From assembly GCA_035569235.1 (NCBI GenBank), contig DATMND010000003.1, positions 5,218-69,217 of the forward strand: a stretch of DNA of 64,000 nt, in the 5' to 3' direction. Below the pieces are notes generated by a model. The model did no database searches. It was given only the letters and a program-made list of their open reading frames with translations, and was not told the origin of the DNA. Every line of letters begins with the position of its first letter. The first letter of the stretch is position 1. Made by a program: the position numbers and the translations under genes. Positions 26,285-34,948 of this stretch are shown here, in pieces. The DNA comes from JAMXLO01 sp035569235. GTDB taxonomy: Bacteria; Pseudomonadota; Alphaproteobacteria; Acetobacterales; Acetobacteraceae.

Positions 26285-27073
26285 CTACCCCGGCTCACCC
26301 GCCTGCTCGCTGATCTGCTCAGCCACGCCGTCAACTGCCTCGTCCGATTTCGCGGCCACGACAGCGTAGCCAATCCCCTTGCTGATCCAGGCACAGAGGT
26401 TGAACGTGCCCTGGTTCATGTCGCTGCGTCCGGCACTCAACTCTTGCGCCATCGGTCGCATCAACACACTCAGCCGGCTGCCCTGCTCGTCGTCGTACAT
26501 GAACAGCGCGGCGGCGGCGCCACGTTCGGTGGCCAACAGGCGGCCGCCAAGCAGCGTGTAGCCGGCGCGCCTGAGATCGGGCGGCGCCACGGTGCGGCCG
26601 AGCCGGTTGGACAGCCAGTGCGCCAGGTGCTGCTGCTCGGCAGCGGTCACCTCAACCGGATGGCGACGATCGGCGGCATAGACCGCATGGCTGCTCATTG
26701 CCTCAAGCTGCAACGCGGACACCGCAAGCTGGGTCCGGTCTGGCGTCGCTGACCGATCCAGATACCAGCCGGCTGCGCCGCCGACACAGAGCGCAAGGGC
26801 GAAAGCCGCGGCGAGCCCCCACTTGCCGCGGCGCGGCCTCAGCCGGGCCTCGATCAGCCGCGTGAGGTTCAGTTCCGGCGGAATCGGTTCGTTGGCTTGC
26901 GAGGCAAACGCCGAGCGCAAGGCGGCCCGCTGGGCGCGATAGGCTGCCACGCGCTGCGCGAGTTCCGGCTGCGCCTGGAGATGGTGCTCAACATCCCGCT
27001 GACGTGCCGCCCACAGTCGCCCATCGACATAGGCCTGCAACTCCTGTTCCGAAATCGGTCGTTCCGCCGTCAT
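26285..27073 (-). CDS. Anti-sigma factor-like membrane protein
   Basis: A 262-residue protein with a cytoplasmic anti-sigma-type N-terminus (ISEQELQAYVDGRLWAARQR, then VEHHLQAQPELAQRVAAYRA), one membrane segment near residue 105 (WGLAAAFALALCVGGAAGWY) and a periplasmic domain. This is the layout of transmembrane anti-ECF factors. The expected partner sigma gene is not adjacent. ATG 27073 is preferred to the start at 27100. A GGAAT-N18-GTT element lies upstream. Confidence 0.78.
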   Translation of the reverse strand: MTAERPISEQELQAYVDGRLWAARQRDVEHHLQAQPELAQRVAAYRAQRAALRSAFASQANEPIPPELNLTRLIEARLRPRRGKWGLAAAFALALCVGGAAGWYLDRSATPDRTQLAVSALQLEAMSSHAVYAADRRHPVEVTAAEQQHLAHWLSNRLGRTVAPPDLRRAGYTLLGGRLLATERGAAAALFMYDDEQGSRLSVLMRPMAQELSAGRSDMNQGTFNLCAWISKGIGYAVVAAKSDEAVDGVAEQISEQAGEPG

Positions 27074-27100
27074 CCCATCCTCCGCTCGGCAATCGCTCAA

Positions 27101-27626
27101 CTACAGCGTGTTGCCGTAGGCATTCTCTGCCGTCTGTTGACAATAACTATACAAGGCCTCGTGAAATTCCCGGAATCCATGCCAGGGCCGCATAAAATCC
27201 ATTTTCGATGCGAATTAACAACAATAGCAATAAAAGGCGGCACAATACCGGATCGCAGGCGTCCATATCGGGTTCAAGGCGCCCTTCGCGTTGGCACCGG
27301 TCATTACAACGCCGTCACGCAGACAGAGGCTGCCGCGGCGAAGGCTCGAGTTCGGCAACCGCCTCTTTCCTTGCTGTGATCAGCAAGGACGAGGATAGCA
27401 AGCCCCCGGTCTTCGCCGGGGCACGCTTCGCCCGCCGTGACGGGGAATGCCAGGCCGAACCGTCAAGCTTATTGGCATCGGCGCTTGTTATAAGACTGCG
27501 CCGCACTTCGTGAACTCTTGGATGAGACGCTGCGGAGCGACCTTTATTCCTGCGTTCTATTGTTTTGTCGCTGCGGCCTGCCGAGGGGCATGGATCTGCG
27601 CCCATAAGCAAAAATCCGCGATCGGC
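27101..27626. other. Intergenic region without a recognised gene
   Basis: No sigma factor or other coding gene was recognised in these 526 bases, although that is where the partner of the anti-sigma gene would be expected. The first 150 bases are AT-rich and promoter-like. The rest contains only short frames with arginine/proline-rich translation. Confidence 0.5.
27145..27170 (-). promoter_or_regulatory. Possible ECF-type promoter
   Basis: On the minus strand GGAAT (27170-27166) is followed after 18 bases by GTT (27147-27145), close to the GGAAC-N18/19-GTT pattern of alphaproteobacterial EcfG promoters, about 70 bases before the anti-sigma gene. A short, degenerate pattern, so this is tentative. 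Confidence 0.3.
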
Positions 27627-28454
27627 TCAGTCGCTCCCGGGCGGCTCGGGGTCGCTGGCAAACGGATACGGTCCCGGGAAGTCCTCGACGTAGACCGTGT
27701 GCGACACGATGCCATCGGCCGGGGTCCAGCGGTGGAGCTGAAATGCGGGCGGCTCGAAGATGAAGGCTCCGGGATCGTGGGGGTCCAGCGACAACTCGAC
27801 CTGATGCGCGACCGACGGCGCGATCGACGCAATGGCATGTGCCACACGTGTCACGACCGGCCGATGGTGGTGACCGCAGATGATCCGTTCAACCTGTTTA
27901 TGCCCGGCAATGACTGCAGCGAACTCGGACGTGGTGCGGAGATTGATGCGATCCATGTGAGCGATGCCGCAGACAAATGGCGGGTGGTGCATCGCCACGA
28001 TGGTCGGTTTGTCCGGCACGGCGGCCAGCGTGCGATCGAGGAACTCCAGTTGCTCGGCCCTGAGCTCCCCGTGTCCGGCGCCCGGTACCAGCGTATCCAG
28101 CATGACAAGTCGAACCGCATGGTCCTCCACGGCATACTGGACGTAGTGCGGGTCCGTGGTCACGCCGGGCAGATGCCGAAGGCACTCACGGAACGACGCG
28201 CGCCGGTCGTGGTTGCCCGGGATGACGAACACCGGCATCGGCAGCCACTTACGCAGCATCCGCGCCACGTTGGCGTATTCGGCCTCCAGACCGGATTCGG
28301 TCAGGTCGCCGGTGATCACCACGATGTCCGGTCGCGGGACGAACCGCGCCACCGCCCGAAACGCCCGCTCCGTGAAAATGTTGGTCTCGACCACGCGGTT
28401 CACGGGCTGCCCTACCGGTCGCACGTGCAGGTCGGTGAGCTGGCAGATCAGCAT
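27627..28454 (-). CDS. Metallophosphoesterase, CpdA-like 3',5'-cyclic-nucleotide phosphodiesterase
   Basis: A 275-residue calcineurin-like phosphoesterase. It shows all metal-binding blocks in order: QLTDLHV, VVITGDLTESG, VIPGNHDRR, VAMHHPPF and ICGHHHRPV. This layout is that of class III cyclic nucleotide phosphodiesterases (CpdA/GpdQ type). Possible jobs are cAMP turnover or glycerophosphodiester hydrolysis. Single gene, divergent from the DoxX gene. Confidence 0.85.
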   Translation of the reverse strand: MLICQLTDLHVRPVGQPVNRVVETNIFTERAFRAVARFVPRPDIVVITGDLTESGLEAEYANVARMLRKWLPMPVFVIPGNHDRRASFRECLRHLPGVTTDPHYVQYAVEDHAVRLVMLDTLVPGAGHGELRAEQLEFLDRTLAAVPDKPTIVAMHHPPFVCGIAHMDRINLRTTSEFAAVIAGHKQVERIICGHHHRPVVTRVAHAIASIAPSVAHQVELSLDPHDPGAFIFEPPAFQLHRWTPADGIVSHTVYVEDFPGPYPFASDPEPPGSD

Positions 28455-28581
28455 GGAGCGTTCTTTCCCTTTGGCGCGCCTATTATGCCAGCTTTGGGGG
28501 TGTTTATTCCACTAGCGATTTTATCGACATTTCGGCCAACGCCCGCGCCGACGCCAGCCGAGCGCTGATTTACATGGCGTC

Positions 28582-28595
28582 TTGATCTGTATCAA
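28582..28595 (+). promoter_or_regulatory. Perfect FNR/Anr box upstream of doxX-like gene
   Basis: TTGATCTGTATCAA matches the FNR consensus TTGAT-N4-ATCAA at all ten defined positions and is fully palindromic. Its centre lies 99 bases before the DoxX start codon, so activation from about -41.5 would leave a leader of about 58 bases. Confidence 0.7.
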
Positions 28596-28687
28596 TGCCG
28601 CGCGCCACGCCGCGACTACACTGCCGATCGCTGGTCGGGGCGCCATTGGCCCTCCGCCGCGCACCGAGATCGGATAGGAGACACGAA

Positions 28688-29164
28688 TTGAACAGCGTAT
28701 CCATGGACAGGAAATTCCTGCTCGCATTCAGGCTCTTGATGGGTTGGACCTTCCTCTATGCCGGAGCCTGGCAGGTGCTTTCGCCCACCTTCTCCGCGGC
28801 GGACTTCCTGGCTCATACCAAGACTTTCCACGACCTCTATGCGCCGCTGACTTCGCCGGCGATCGCTCCGGTGCTGACGTTTTTCGTCAAGTGGGGTCAC
28901 CTTCTGATAGGTCTATCCCTTGTTTCGGGCCTGCTGGTGCGTGTCAGCGGCGTATTCGGCGTCGCGCTGCTGCTCACGTATTGGACCGCCCACATGGACT
29001 TCCCCTACATCGAGAGTCACGTAAACCTGATAATCGATTTCCACATCGTTTACGTCACCGCGACGGTATGGCTCATCGCAGCGAACGCGGGGCACGTATG
29101 GGGTCTTGACGGCTGGCTGGCACAGCGCCGGTTGATTGGCGGCCACGCCGCCGCCGCGGCATGA
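28688..29164 (+). CDS. DoxX family membrane protein
   Basis: A small four-helix membrane protein (about 158 residues) of the DoxX/DoxD family, with LLMGWTFLYAGAWQVLSP and the polar LLIGLSLVSGLLVRVSG segment. DoxD-type members are subunits of thiosulfate:quinone oxidoreductase; others act in redox homeostasis. I prefer the TTG at 28688, because AGGAG (28677-28681) sits seven bases upstream. ATG 28703 has no ribosome binding site at proper distance. A perfect FNR box upstream implies induction at low oxygen. Confidence 0.82.
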   Translation: MNSVSMDRKFLLAFRLLMGWTFLYAGAWQVLSPTFSAADFLAHTKTFHDLYAPLTSPAIAPVLTFFVKWGHLLIGLSLVSGLLVRVSGVFGVALLLTYWTAHMDFPYIESHVNLIIDFHIVYVTATVWLIAANAGHVWGLDGWLAQRRLIGGHAAAAA

Positions 29165-29206
29165 AGCCGCTGGTGCCGGCCGAGGTGGAGTGACTGTTAC
29201 AATCGA

Positions 29207-29325
29207 TCAGAAGCCGTACAGCTTCGCCGGGTTGTTCACCAGAATGCGCTGGCGCGTCGTCGCATCGGGTATCCATTCGATGCACTGATCAAACAGCAGG
29301 CCCGCCTCCGGCACGGGAGTCCATG
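29207..29325 (-). pseudogene. Amidohydrolase C-terminal scar
   Basis: The minus strand reads PVPEAGLLFDQCIEWIPDA, then RQRILVNNPAKLYGF and a stop, the typical C-terminal end of amidohydrolase-2 family metal-dependent hydrolases. Nothing upstream continues the gene; only 40 codons remain just behind the sorbosone dehydrogenase-like gene. A deletion probably removed the rest. Confidence 0.65.
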
Positions 29326-29371
29326 CCGGGGGTCAGGTCCCGTGCCTTCCGCCGCGGTGGCCGCGTGGCAC

Positions 29372-30748
29372 TCATTGGTTTTTCCCACGGTAGGCGATGC
29401 GCCAGATTGTGCCATTGCCGTCCTCGCCGACCAGCAATGAGCCGTCCCGCGCCACCGCGATGCCGACCGGCCGTGCCCACACTGCCTGGTCCGAGGCGAC
29501 GAAACCGGTAAGGAAGTCCTCGTATTCGCCGGTTGGGCGGCCATTGGCGAAGCGCAGCCGGATCACCTTGTAGCCCGTGCGCCGCGCGCGGTTCCACGAA
29601 CCCCGCAGCGTCACGAATGCGTCGCCGCTATAATCATTTGGGAATTGATCGCTTTTGTAGAATGCAATTCCGAGCGGCGCTGAATGCGGCTGGATCAGCA
29701 CGTCGGGCACGGTGACTTGCCCCGCGAGGTCGGGCCGCTGACCCTTGAGCCGCAGGTCTTCGTGGTCACCAATATAGTACCAGGGCCAGCCGTAGAATGC
29801 GCCCTGACGCACCGAGGTCGCATAGTCCGGCGGCAGATCGTCGCCCAGCCCATCGCGCTCGTTCACCACGCACCACAGCGCTCCCCCAAGGGGTTGGATT
29901 GCTTCGGCAGTGCAGTTGCGCAGGCCGGCGGCGAAGATGCGCCGATTGCCGCCATCGGGATCGAACGCCAGCACATCAGCGCGGTCCTGCTCGTTGCCCC
30001 AGGCAGCCCCGAGGCCATGCACCGCGTCCCACGCGCGAGCGGAAGCGGCGTCATGTGCCGGCAGACCGGTCGCGATGTTGCTCCCCGAGCCGACCGAGAC
30101 GAACATCGTGCGTCCATCCGGCGCAAACACCAGATCGCGTGTCGAGTGGCCGCCGACAGGCAAACGCGGCACCACCACCTGAGGCTTGCTGCGTGCCCGC
30201 AGGTCACCGGACCGATAGGGGAACCGCACCACCTGATCGGTCGCCCCAACATAGATGAAGCGCGGATCCGGTCCCGGCGGCCAGAAGGCAATGCCGAACG
30301 GGTACGACAGACCCTCGGCAAACACATAGGCCTCCGGTTTGGCCGCGCCAGGCGGAACGCGCAGAATGCGCACCCGGCCGGCATCGCTCTCGGCCACGAA
30401 CACGTCGCCGTTCGGCGCGACACGCAGCAGGCGCGGTCGCTCCAGACCGGAGGCGAACGGTTCGACCTCGAAGCCCGGCGGCACGTGCAACATCGCGCCG
30501 GCGGGCCGCGCCACCACCGAAGGCGCGCGATGCGCGGAAAGCGTGGCATTGGGGGCCGGCATGGCGTCGGCTGTGATATGCCGCACCACGCCGGGCGCAT
30601 CGGAATTCCAATCGCCATACGCGGCGGTCCCCGTGAGCGGCGCATCGGCAAGGGCTGCCGGGGTGAACAGCAGCGGCAGCAGCAGGACCGGGAGGAAAAC
30701 CCTTGTCATGCGCGCAGATTGCATGGAGCGGCGGCATGCGCCACTCAT
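29372..30748 (-). CDS. PQQ-type sorbosone/sugar dehydrogenase-like protein
   Basis: A periplasmic six-bladed propeller protein of 458 residues related to L-sorbosone dehydrogenase and soluble PQQ glucose dehydrogenases. A signal peptide (VFLPVLLLPLLFTPAALADA) is followed by VAPNGDVFVAESDAGRVRIL, YPFGIAFWPPGPDP, GLRNCTAEAIQPLGG, GWPWYYIGDHED and VARDGSLLVGEDGNGTIWRI. The start at 30748 is fixed by a TGATG overlap with the upstream MetE-like stop. The longer frame to 30832 lies inside that gene. It would oxidise an aldose or aldehyde and pass electrons to the respiratory chain; PQQ is inferred from the family. Confidence 0.85.
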   Translation of the reverse strand: MSGACRRSMQSARMTRVFLPVLLLPLLFTPAALADAPLTGTAAYGDWNSDAPGVVRHITADAMPAPNATLSAHRAPSVVARPAGAMLHVPPGFEVEPFASGLERPRLLRVAPNGDVFVAESDAGRVRILRVPPGAAKPEAYVFAEGLSYPFGIAFWPPGPDPRFIYVGATDQVVRFPYRSGDLRARSKPQVVVPRLPVGGHSTRDLVFAPDGRTMFVSVGSGSNIATGLPAHDAASARAWDAVHGLGAAWGNEQDRADVLAFDPDGGNRRIFAAGLRNCTAEAIQPLGGALWCVVNERDGLGDDLPPDYATSVRQGAFYGWPWYYIGDHEDLRLKGQRPDLAGQVTVPDVLIQPHSAPLGIAFYKSDQFPNDYSGDAFVTLRGSWNRARRTGYKVIRLRFANGRPTGEYEDFLTGFVASDQAVWARPVGIAVARDGSLLVGEDGNGTIWRIAYRGKNQ

Positions 30749-31797
30749 CAGCGTGTGAGAGCCTCCATCGCCCGGCGGTGCGCGGCCAGCAGCGCGGGGA
30801 CGCGTGCGGGATCGGTGCGCCCCCAGCCGCATTCGGTCGCGACGCCAAAACGCGGCATCACCTTGCCCGCGGCATCGATGCGCGCGCGGTCGCCGCGGGG
30901 ATCGGCGTGGTGAATCAGACCGAGGTACAGCGTGGCCTCCGCGGGCAGCGACAGTCCGGCGAGCGGCGCGAAGTAGGCATCGTACGTGCGGTCCTTCGGC
31001 ACCGGAATGTGCAGAAAATCCATCGGACGCCGCAGCCGTGCGAGAAAGCCGCGCGTCAACTCGACCAGAATCGCGGTATCCTTCGGCATCACCACGTGCT
31101 CATCGCGGGGCGAGCCGTAACAGAGGTGATAGCCGCACTCAACATCGCGCGGCACCGCGTCACCCAGCCGCGCCAGTTCGGCGAAAATCTCGTCTTTGTA
31201 GCCGGGTGGGCGGTGCGGGAAATAGTGCTCGAATACCAGCACCTCCTGGCAGACATCCCATTGGATCGACAGGTCGCGATGCGAAATCGCACCGACGATT
31301 TCGCGGAGCGCCGCAAGCAGGGCGCGTTCATAGGTGGGTAGATATGCCGCTAGCGAACTGGGGCTGACATACATGTAGCCCGGGGCCATCGGCGTCGGCA
31401 GGCAGACCTGAAAACGGACGCCGGCGGGGATTTCGCCTGCATCGCGCAGGCGGCGAAAGACGGCGTATGAATCGCGCGCTGCCGCCGCGTAGCCGGTGTC
31501 GAATGTGACGGTGGCGGGATCGACCCCAGCCTTGAACCGCAGCCAGTCCGTGGTGCGGATCAAGGCGCCGTCCCATTGGTGTAGTTCGAACGGTGGCGTG
31601 TCGGGATCGAGTTCCATCGCCGGATGGTTCAGCAGCATCTCCCGTTGCCACCAGATCCATCGATGCCGATTGCCGGTTTCGCCATCCGGGATGCGGGCGA
31701 GGAACGGCCCGAGCTCTCCAGCCACGGTCCGGAACACCGTCTCCGCGTCGGATAGCGGCACGCTGCCGATCAGGTGTGCGCCCGTCAGCTCGGTCAT
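30748..31797 (-). CDS. MetE/UROD-like superfamily protein
   Basis: A 349-residue TIM-barrel protein distantly related to the C-terminal half of cobalamin-independent methionine synthase. The start is HLIGSVPLSDAETVFRTVAG, then LARIPDGETGNRHRW, QVCLPTPMAPGYMY and GYHLCYGSPRDEH, and near the end LYLGLIHHADPRGD and GVATECGWGRTDP with a possible zinc cysteine. Too short to be full MetE and not obviously able to bind methyl-folate. GGGAGGG precedes ATG 31797. Coupled by TGATG to the dehydrogenase gene. Confidence 0.75.
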   Translation of the reverse strand: MTELTGAHLIGSVPLSDAETVFRTVAGELGPFLARIPDGETGNRHRWIWWQREMLLNHPAMELDPDTPPFELHQWDGALIRTTDWLRFKAGVDPATVTFDTGYAAAARDSYAVFRRLRDAGEIPAGVRFQVCLPTPMAPGYMYVSPSSLAAYLPTYERALLAALREIVGAISHRDLSIQWDVCQEVLVFEHYFPHRPPGYKDEIFAELARLGDAVPRDVECGYHLCYGSPRDEHVVMPKDTAILVELTRGFLARLRRPMDFLHIPVPKDRTYDAYFAPLAGLSLPAEATLYLGLIHHADPRGDRARIDAAGKVMPRFGVATECGWGRTDPARVPALLAAHRRAMEALTR

Positions 31798-31848
31798 TGT
31801 GGTCTTCCCTCCCCGTGGTTTGGCCCCCACGTCTCGGACGCTGCCGCT

Positions 31849-33198
31849 TCAGAACGCCAGAGCCTGTGCCGCGGCGGCGTAGCCCACCCGACGCCGCAGC
31901 GGCACAGGCCGGCGACCCGCGACGCGTTCCAGCAGCAGGCGCGCGTCATCATGTTGCTCGGCCCGCATTGCCGCGTCGAGGAAGAGCTGCTCCAGCACGT
32001 CCTGCTGGGCGTGACTGCCGCCGAGCCGGTGCATGCCGGCAAGAGCCGGACGCATCACCGCGACAGCACGGGCGTGCTCGCCCTGGATGCGCGCCAGCAC
32101 TGCCTCGCAGATGGGCAACGCGTAACGCCCGACCTGCGACGCGGTGATGCCTGGACCCTGTGCGAAGTTGCGCATGGCTTCGAGCATCCGCAGCGCCGCC
32201 GCCTGCCGTCCGGTCGCGGCAAGCGCCATCATCCAGTGCGGCAGGGTGAATGGGGACAGGCAGTCGCCGACGCGCGCCTCTGCCCTGTCTGCCAGCTCCA
32301 CCCAGCGGTCGCCGACATCCACGCCGTGCCTCTCCAGCCGGAACAGCATCGACGCGGCGTTCTGCACGTCGATGTAGAGATCGGGCAGCGCCTCGGTCAG
32401 TTGCGACGCGAGATTGCGGAATTCGCCATCGTATAGTGCCAGGACGCGGTCGGTCTCGCCGCGCTCCAGATGGAACATCGCGGCGTGCCACCACAGGTGA
32501 TGGCGCAGATTGTTCGCGTCCTCCCAGTGCCGCCGCAGGCCGTCGATCCAGGCGATCCCCTCGCCGCGCCTGCCCTGCATTTCCAGCACGTGGGCCACGC
32601 CGTGCGCCGCCCACAGATCGCCCGGATCGCGGTCGATCGCCGCACGTCCCGCGGCTTCGGCCTCGGTGTAGTGGCCGCATTCCTCGTGCGCGAAGCAGCG
32701 GCAGCCCAGGATCACGCCATAGCCTGGCAGCTCGTTGCTCCAATGCCGCTCGATGCCCAGAACCGACGCCAGCATGACATCCGGCCGCCCCAGCCAGAAA
32801 TTGACGAAGTGTGCGAGGCGGAATGCGAGCACGTCGCGGGGATGTTCGCTGAGGATCTGTTCCCAGGCGGCAGCCGCGCGATCGGGCTCGCCATCGATCC
32901 AGAGCTGCAAGGCCGCGACATGTGCCCGCTCTCTCGGTGTTGCCTGTTCGGTCAAGCGCCTGGCGTCCACTGCTGCCTCCGTCGCCACAGGCAGCGCTGC
33001 CTGCTTGTAGGACAGCATGGCGAAATAGCCCTTCAGGCAATGCGCCAAACCGAACTCCGCATCGGCGTCGAACAGCGCCGCGAGACGCTGCGGGGTATCG
33101 GCACGATAACCCAGATATCCGATCAACGTGCGGTCGAATGCCTGTGCAGCCGCCGCGGACGAGGTAGTCAGCTCCAGCCCGTGGGCGTCCCGGAACAT
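31849..33198 (-). CDS. Tetratricopeptide repeat protein, TTC38-like
   Basis: An all-helical protein of 449 residues resembling the tetratricopeptide repeat protein 38 family: FDRTLIGYLGYRADTPQRLA, then FGLAHCLKGYFAML, RDVLAFRLAHFVNFWLGRPD and LRHHLWWHAAMFHLERGE. Members are soluble; function is unknown. It is the first gene of a leftward operon with the MetE-like and dehydrogenase genes (52-base gap). ATG 33198 is taken as start, the stretch up to 33240 being unlike the family. Confidence 0.82.
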   Translation of the reverse strand: MFRDAHGLELTTSSAAAAQAFDRTLIGYLGYRADTPQRLAALFDADAEFGLAHCLKGYFAMLSYKQAALPVATEAAVDARRLTEQATPRERAHVAALQLWIDGEPDRAAAAWEQILSEHPRDVLAFRLAHFVNFWLGRPDVMLASVLGIERHWSNELPGYGVILGCRCFAHEECGHYTEAEAAGRAAIDRDPGDLWAAHGVAHVLEMQGRRGEGIAWIDGLRRHWEDANNLRHHLWWHAAMFHLERGETDRVLALYDGEFRNLASQLTEALPDLYIDVQNAASMLFRLERHGVDVGDRWVELADRAEARVGDCLSPFTLPHWMMALAATGRQAAALRMLEAMRNFAQGPGITASQVGRYALPICEAVLARIQGEHARAVAVMRPALAGMHRLGGSHAQQDVLEQLFLDAAMRAEQHDDARLLLERVAGRRPVPLRRRVGYAAAAQALAF

Positions 33199-33258
33199 CC
33201 GATGCTGCCTTTCGCGGTTACCGCCGACAGCATGCCACAATATCCGAGGCGAGGAAGG

Positions 33259-33720
33259 TCAGCCCGGTGAGAGCGATACTGTCCCGATACCCTGATGGAC
33301 CATGCCGAGAAGTCGTGCTGCCTCCATGGACAGGTCGATAATCCGACGCGCCGAATACAGCCGGTCGGTGATGGTGACGACGACCGAGCGGCCTGTGGCC
33401 TGAAGTGTGACAGACACCTTGGTGCCGAATGGCAGCCAGGGGTGCGCCGCCGTCAGTTCGTTCGGATTGAAGCGACTGCCATCTGCCGTGCGTCTGCCCT
33501 GATGGGCGACCCCGTAGTAGGACGCCGTTCCTTTCTCGATGACCGAGCTCTCCGGGCCCGTCCCTCCGGTCCACTGCGCATGGGCGCCGCTATGCACCAG
33601 GGCGAACAGGGAGGCCGCGACCAGACCCGGCAGTCCGCGCTGGAAAAGGTTCCTCCAGACGCCCTGCGCCCAGTATTGGATGATGCGCACCTGGGATAAA
33701 CCGGCACCGCAATCAATCAT
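33259..33720 (-). CDS. RlpA-like septal ring lytic transglycosylase domain protein
   Basis: A secreted double-psi beta-barrel protein of 153 residues. An N-terminal hydrophobic segment (GLPGLVAASLFALVHSGAHA) is followed by the RlpA core: GTASYYGVAHQGRRTADG, then NELTAAHPWLPFGTKVSV and VTITDRLYSARRIIDLS. The catalytic histidine (AAHP) and aspartate (TDR) positions are kept. The SPOR domain of full-length RlpA is absent. Acts on peptidoglycan in the periplasm. The frame reaches 33903, but ATG 33720 gives a normal signal peptide. Confidence 0.83.
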   Translation of the reverse strand: MIDCGAGLSQVRIIQYWAQGVWRNLFQRGLPGLVAASLFALVHSGAHAQWTGGTGPESSVIEKGTASYYGVAHQGRRTADGSRFNPNELTAAHPWLPFGTKVSVTLQATGRSVVVTITDRLYSARRIIDLSMEAARLLGMVHQGIGTVSLSPG

Positions 33721-33743
33721 ACCGCGATCGGCGTAAGGACTTC

Positions 33744-33796
33744 GATCAGACACGCAATATTGCTCGGTCAGCGCAGTCGAAACGACTGGTCTGATC
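33744..33796. promoter_or_regulatory. Nested inverted repeats
   Basis: Outer arms GATCAGAC (33744-33751) and GTCTGATC (33789-33796) are perfect complements and enclose a tight hairpin CAGTCG-AAA-CGACTG (33774-33788) abutting the right arm. Located in the divergent region between the RlpA-like and TauE-like genes. May be an operator or a leader structure. Confidence 0.4.
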
Positions 33797-33971
33797 CGAT
33801 GGACATTCACCAAATAGGTGAAATTGCGGCATTTTTTCTGGCCGCTGGCTTTATTTTCCCGGTCCATGACCAGCATGATGCTGTTCAAGAACAGTCTTGG
33901 CAACCCCTAATTGCATCAACTGCACCTTTCTGGACATGTGACCCGGCCGCGGATGAGGCTGTGCGCCGACG

Positions 33972-34715
33972 ATGGCCGAAACCCTAATCATTGCCGTATT
34001 CGGCGTGTTTGCCGCCTCGCTGTTGCGGGGCTTCACGGGATTCGGCTTCGGCATTGCCGCCGTGCCACTGCTCAGCTTGGCACTGCCGCCGACCAGGGCC
34101 GTGCCTTTCGTCGTGGCACTGCAGGTCATCGTGGGAGGCGTGGGGCTGCGGCAGGCCTGGTCGCTGTGCGATTGGCGGGCAGTCGGCGGCCTGAGCCCTG
34201 GCCTCGTGCTGGGCATCCCGATCGGCCTGGCGGTGCTGACCGCGCTTCGAGCCGATACGGTCCGGCTGGCCATCGGCTGTCTGATCCTTGGATCCGTCCT
34301 GCTGCTTTGGCGTGGCCTTCGGCTGTCGCGCACGCCATCGCGTGCACTCACGATTGCGGTCGGTCTCGTCGCGGGTGTGATGAGCGGTCTTTCATCGATG
34401 GGCGGGCCGCCTATCGTGGTCTATCTGCTGGCGCTGTCGCACGAGGCCGCGGTCGTGCGCGCATCGTCCATCGTGTACTTCATGCTCGCGGCGATGGTGT
34501 CGCTATTGCTGATGTCGTTGAACGGGCTGATCGACCGCGAAATCCTATCATGGTCGGTTGCTTCGGTGCCGGTGCTGATGGCGGGCACCTATCTGGGAAA
34601 CTGGGGCTTCCGCCATTCGCGTCCGCATCACCATAGGCTCACCGCGATGGTTCTGCTGTCGGTCCTGGCGCTGCTGCTGATCGCCCGTGGTCTCGGTGGC
34701 TGGTGGACTGCGTAG
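33972..34715 (+). CDS. TauE/SafE family sulfite/anion exporter
   Basis: A 247-residue membrane protein with about eight helices in two related halves. The start (FAASLLRGFTGFGFGIAAVP) and the second-half repeat (LVAGVMSGLSSMGGPPIVVY) are the two diagnostic TauE/SafE loops. These proteins export sulfite, sulfoacetate or related anions. Single gene. Substrate is not predictable from the neighbours. Confidence 0.88.
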   Translation: MAETLIIAVFGVFAASLLRGFTGFGFGIAAVPLLSLALPPTRAVPFVVALQVIVGGVGLRQAWSLCDWRAVGGLSPGLVLGIPIGLAVLTALRADTVRLAIGCLILGSVLLLWRGLRLSRTPSRALTIAVGLVAGVMSGLSSMGGPPIVVYLLALSHEAAVVRASSIVYFMLAAMVSLLLMSLNGLIDREILSWSVASVPVLMAGTYLGNWGFRHSRPHHHRLTAMVLLSVLALLLIARGLGGWWTA

Positions 34716-34776
34716 CCGGGAGGGTTCGGCGCGAATCGATGGAATTAACGAGGGCAGCGGCGATGCCCCCCTTTTT

Positions 34777-34890
34777 GTCATCCCCGCGAAAGCGGGGACC
34801 CAGACGTTTGGCACCGTGCATCGTGCCTGGGTCCCCGCTTTCGCGGGGATGACAATAAAACCGCGGGGACGACAAAAACGCGGGGATGAC
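34777..34890. repeat. Extragenic palindrome, family 1
   Basis: Two perfect 27-base arms, 34777-34803 (starting GTCATCCCCGCGAAAGCGGG) and 34827-34853, form a long hairpin around a 23-base loop. Two shorter degenerate copies of the right arm follow to about 34890. The same family occurs at 51770-51897. Lies between tauE-like and convergent arfB genes, where it may end transcripts. Confidence 0.85.
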
Positions 34891-34948
34891 GATGAGAATG
34901 GAAGGCCGGTCGCAACTGACACGTCGAGCTCGCGGCGAGCCCTATGCA

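Noticed and set aside
27101..27626. A hidden ECF sigma factor gene next to the anti-sigma gene.
   Set aside because: All frames were inspected; none shows sigma region 2 or 4 patterns.
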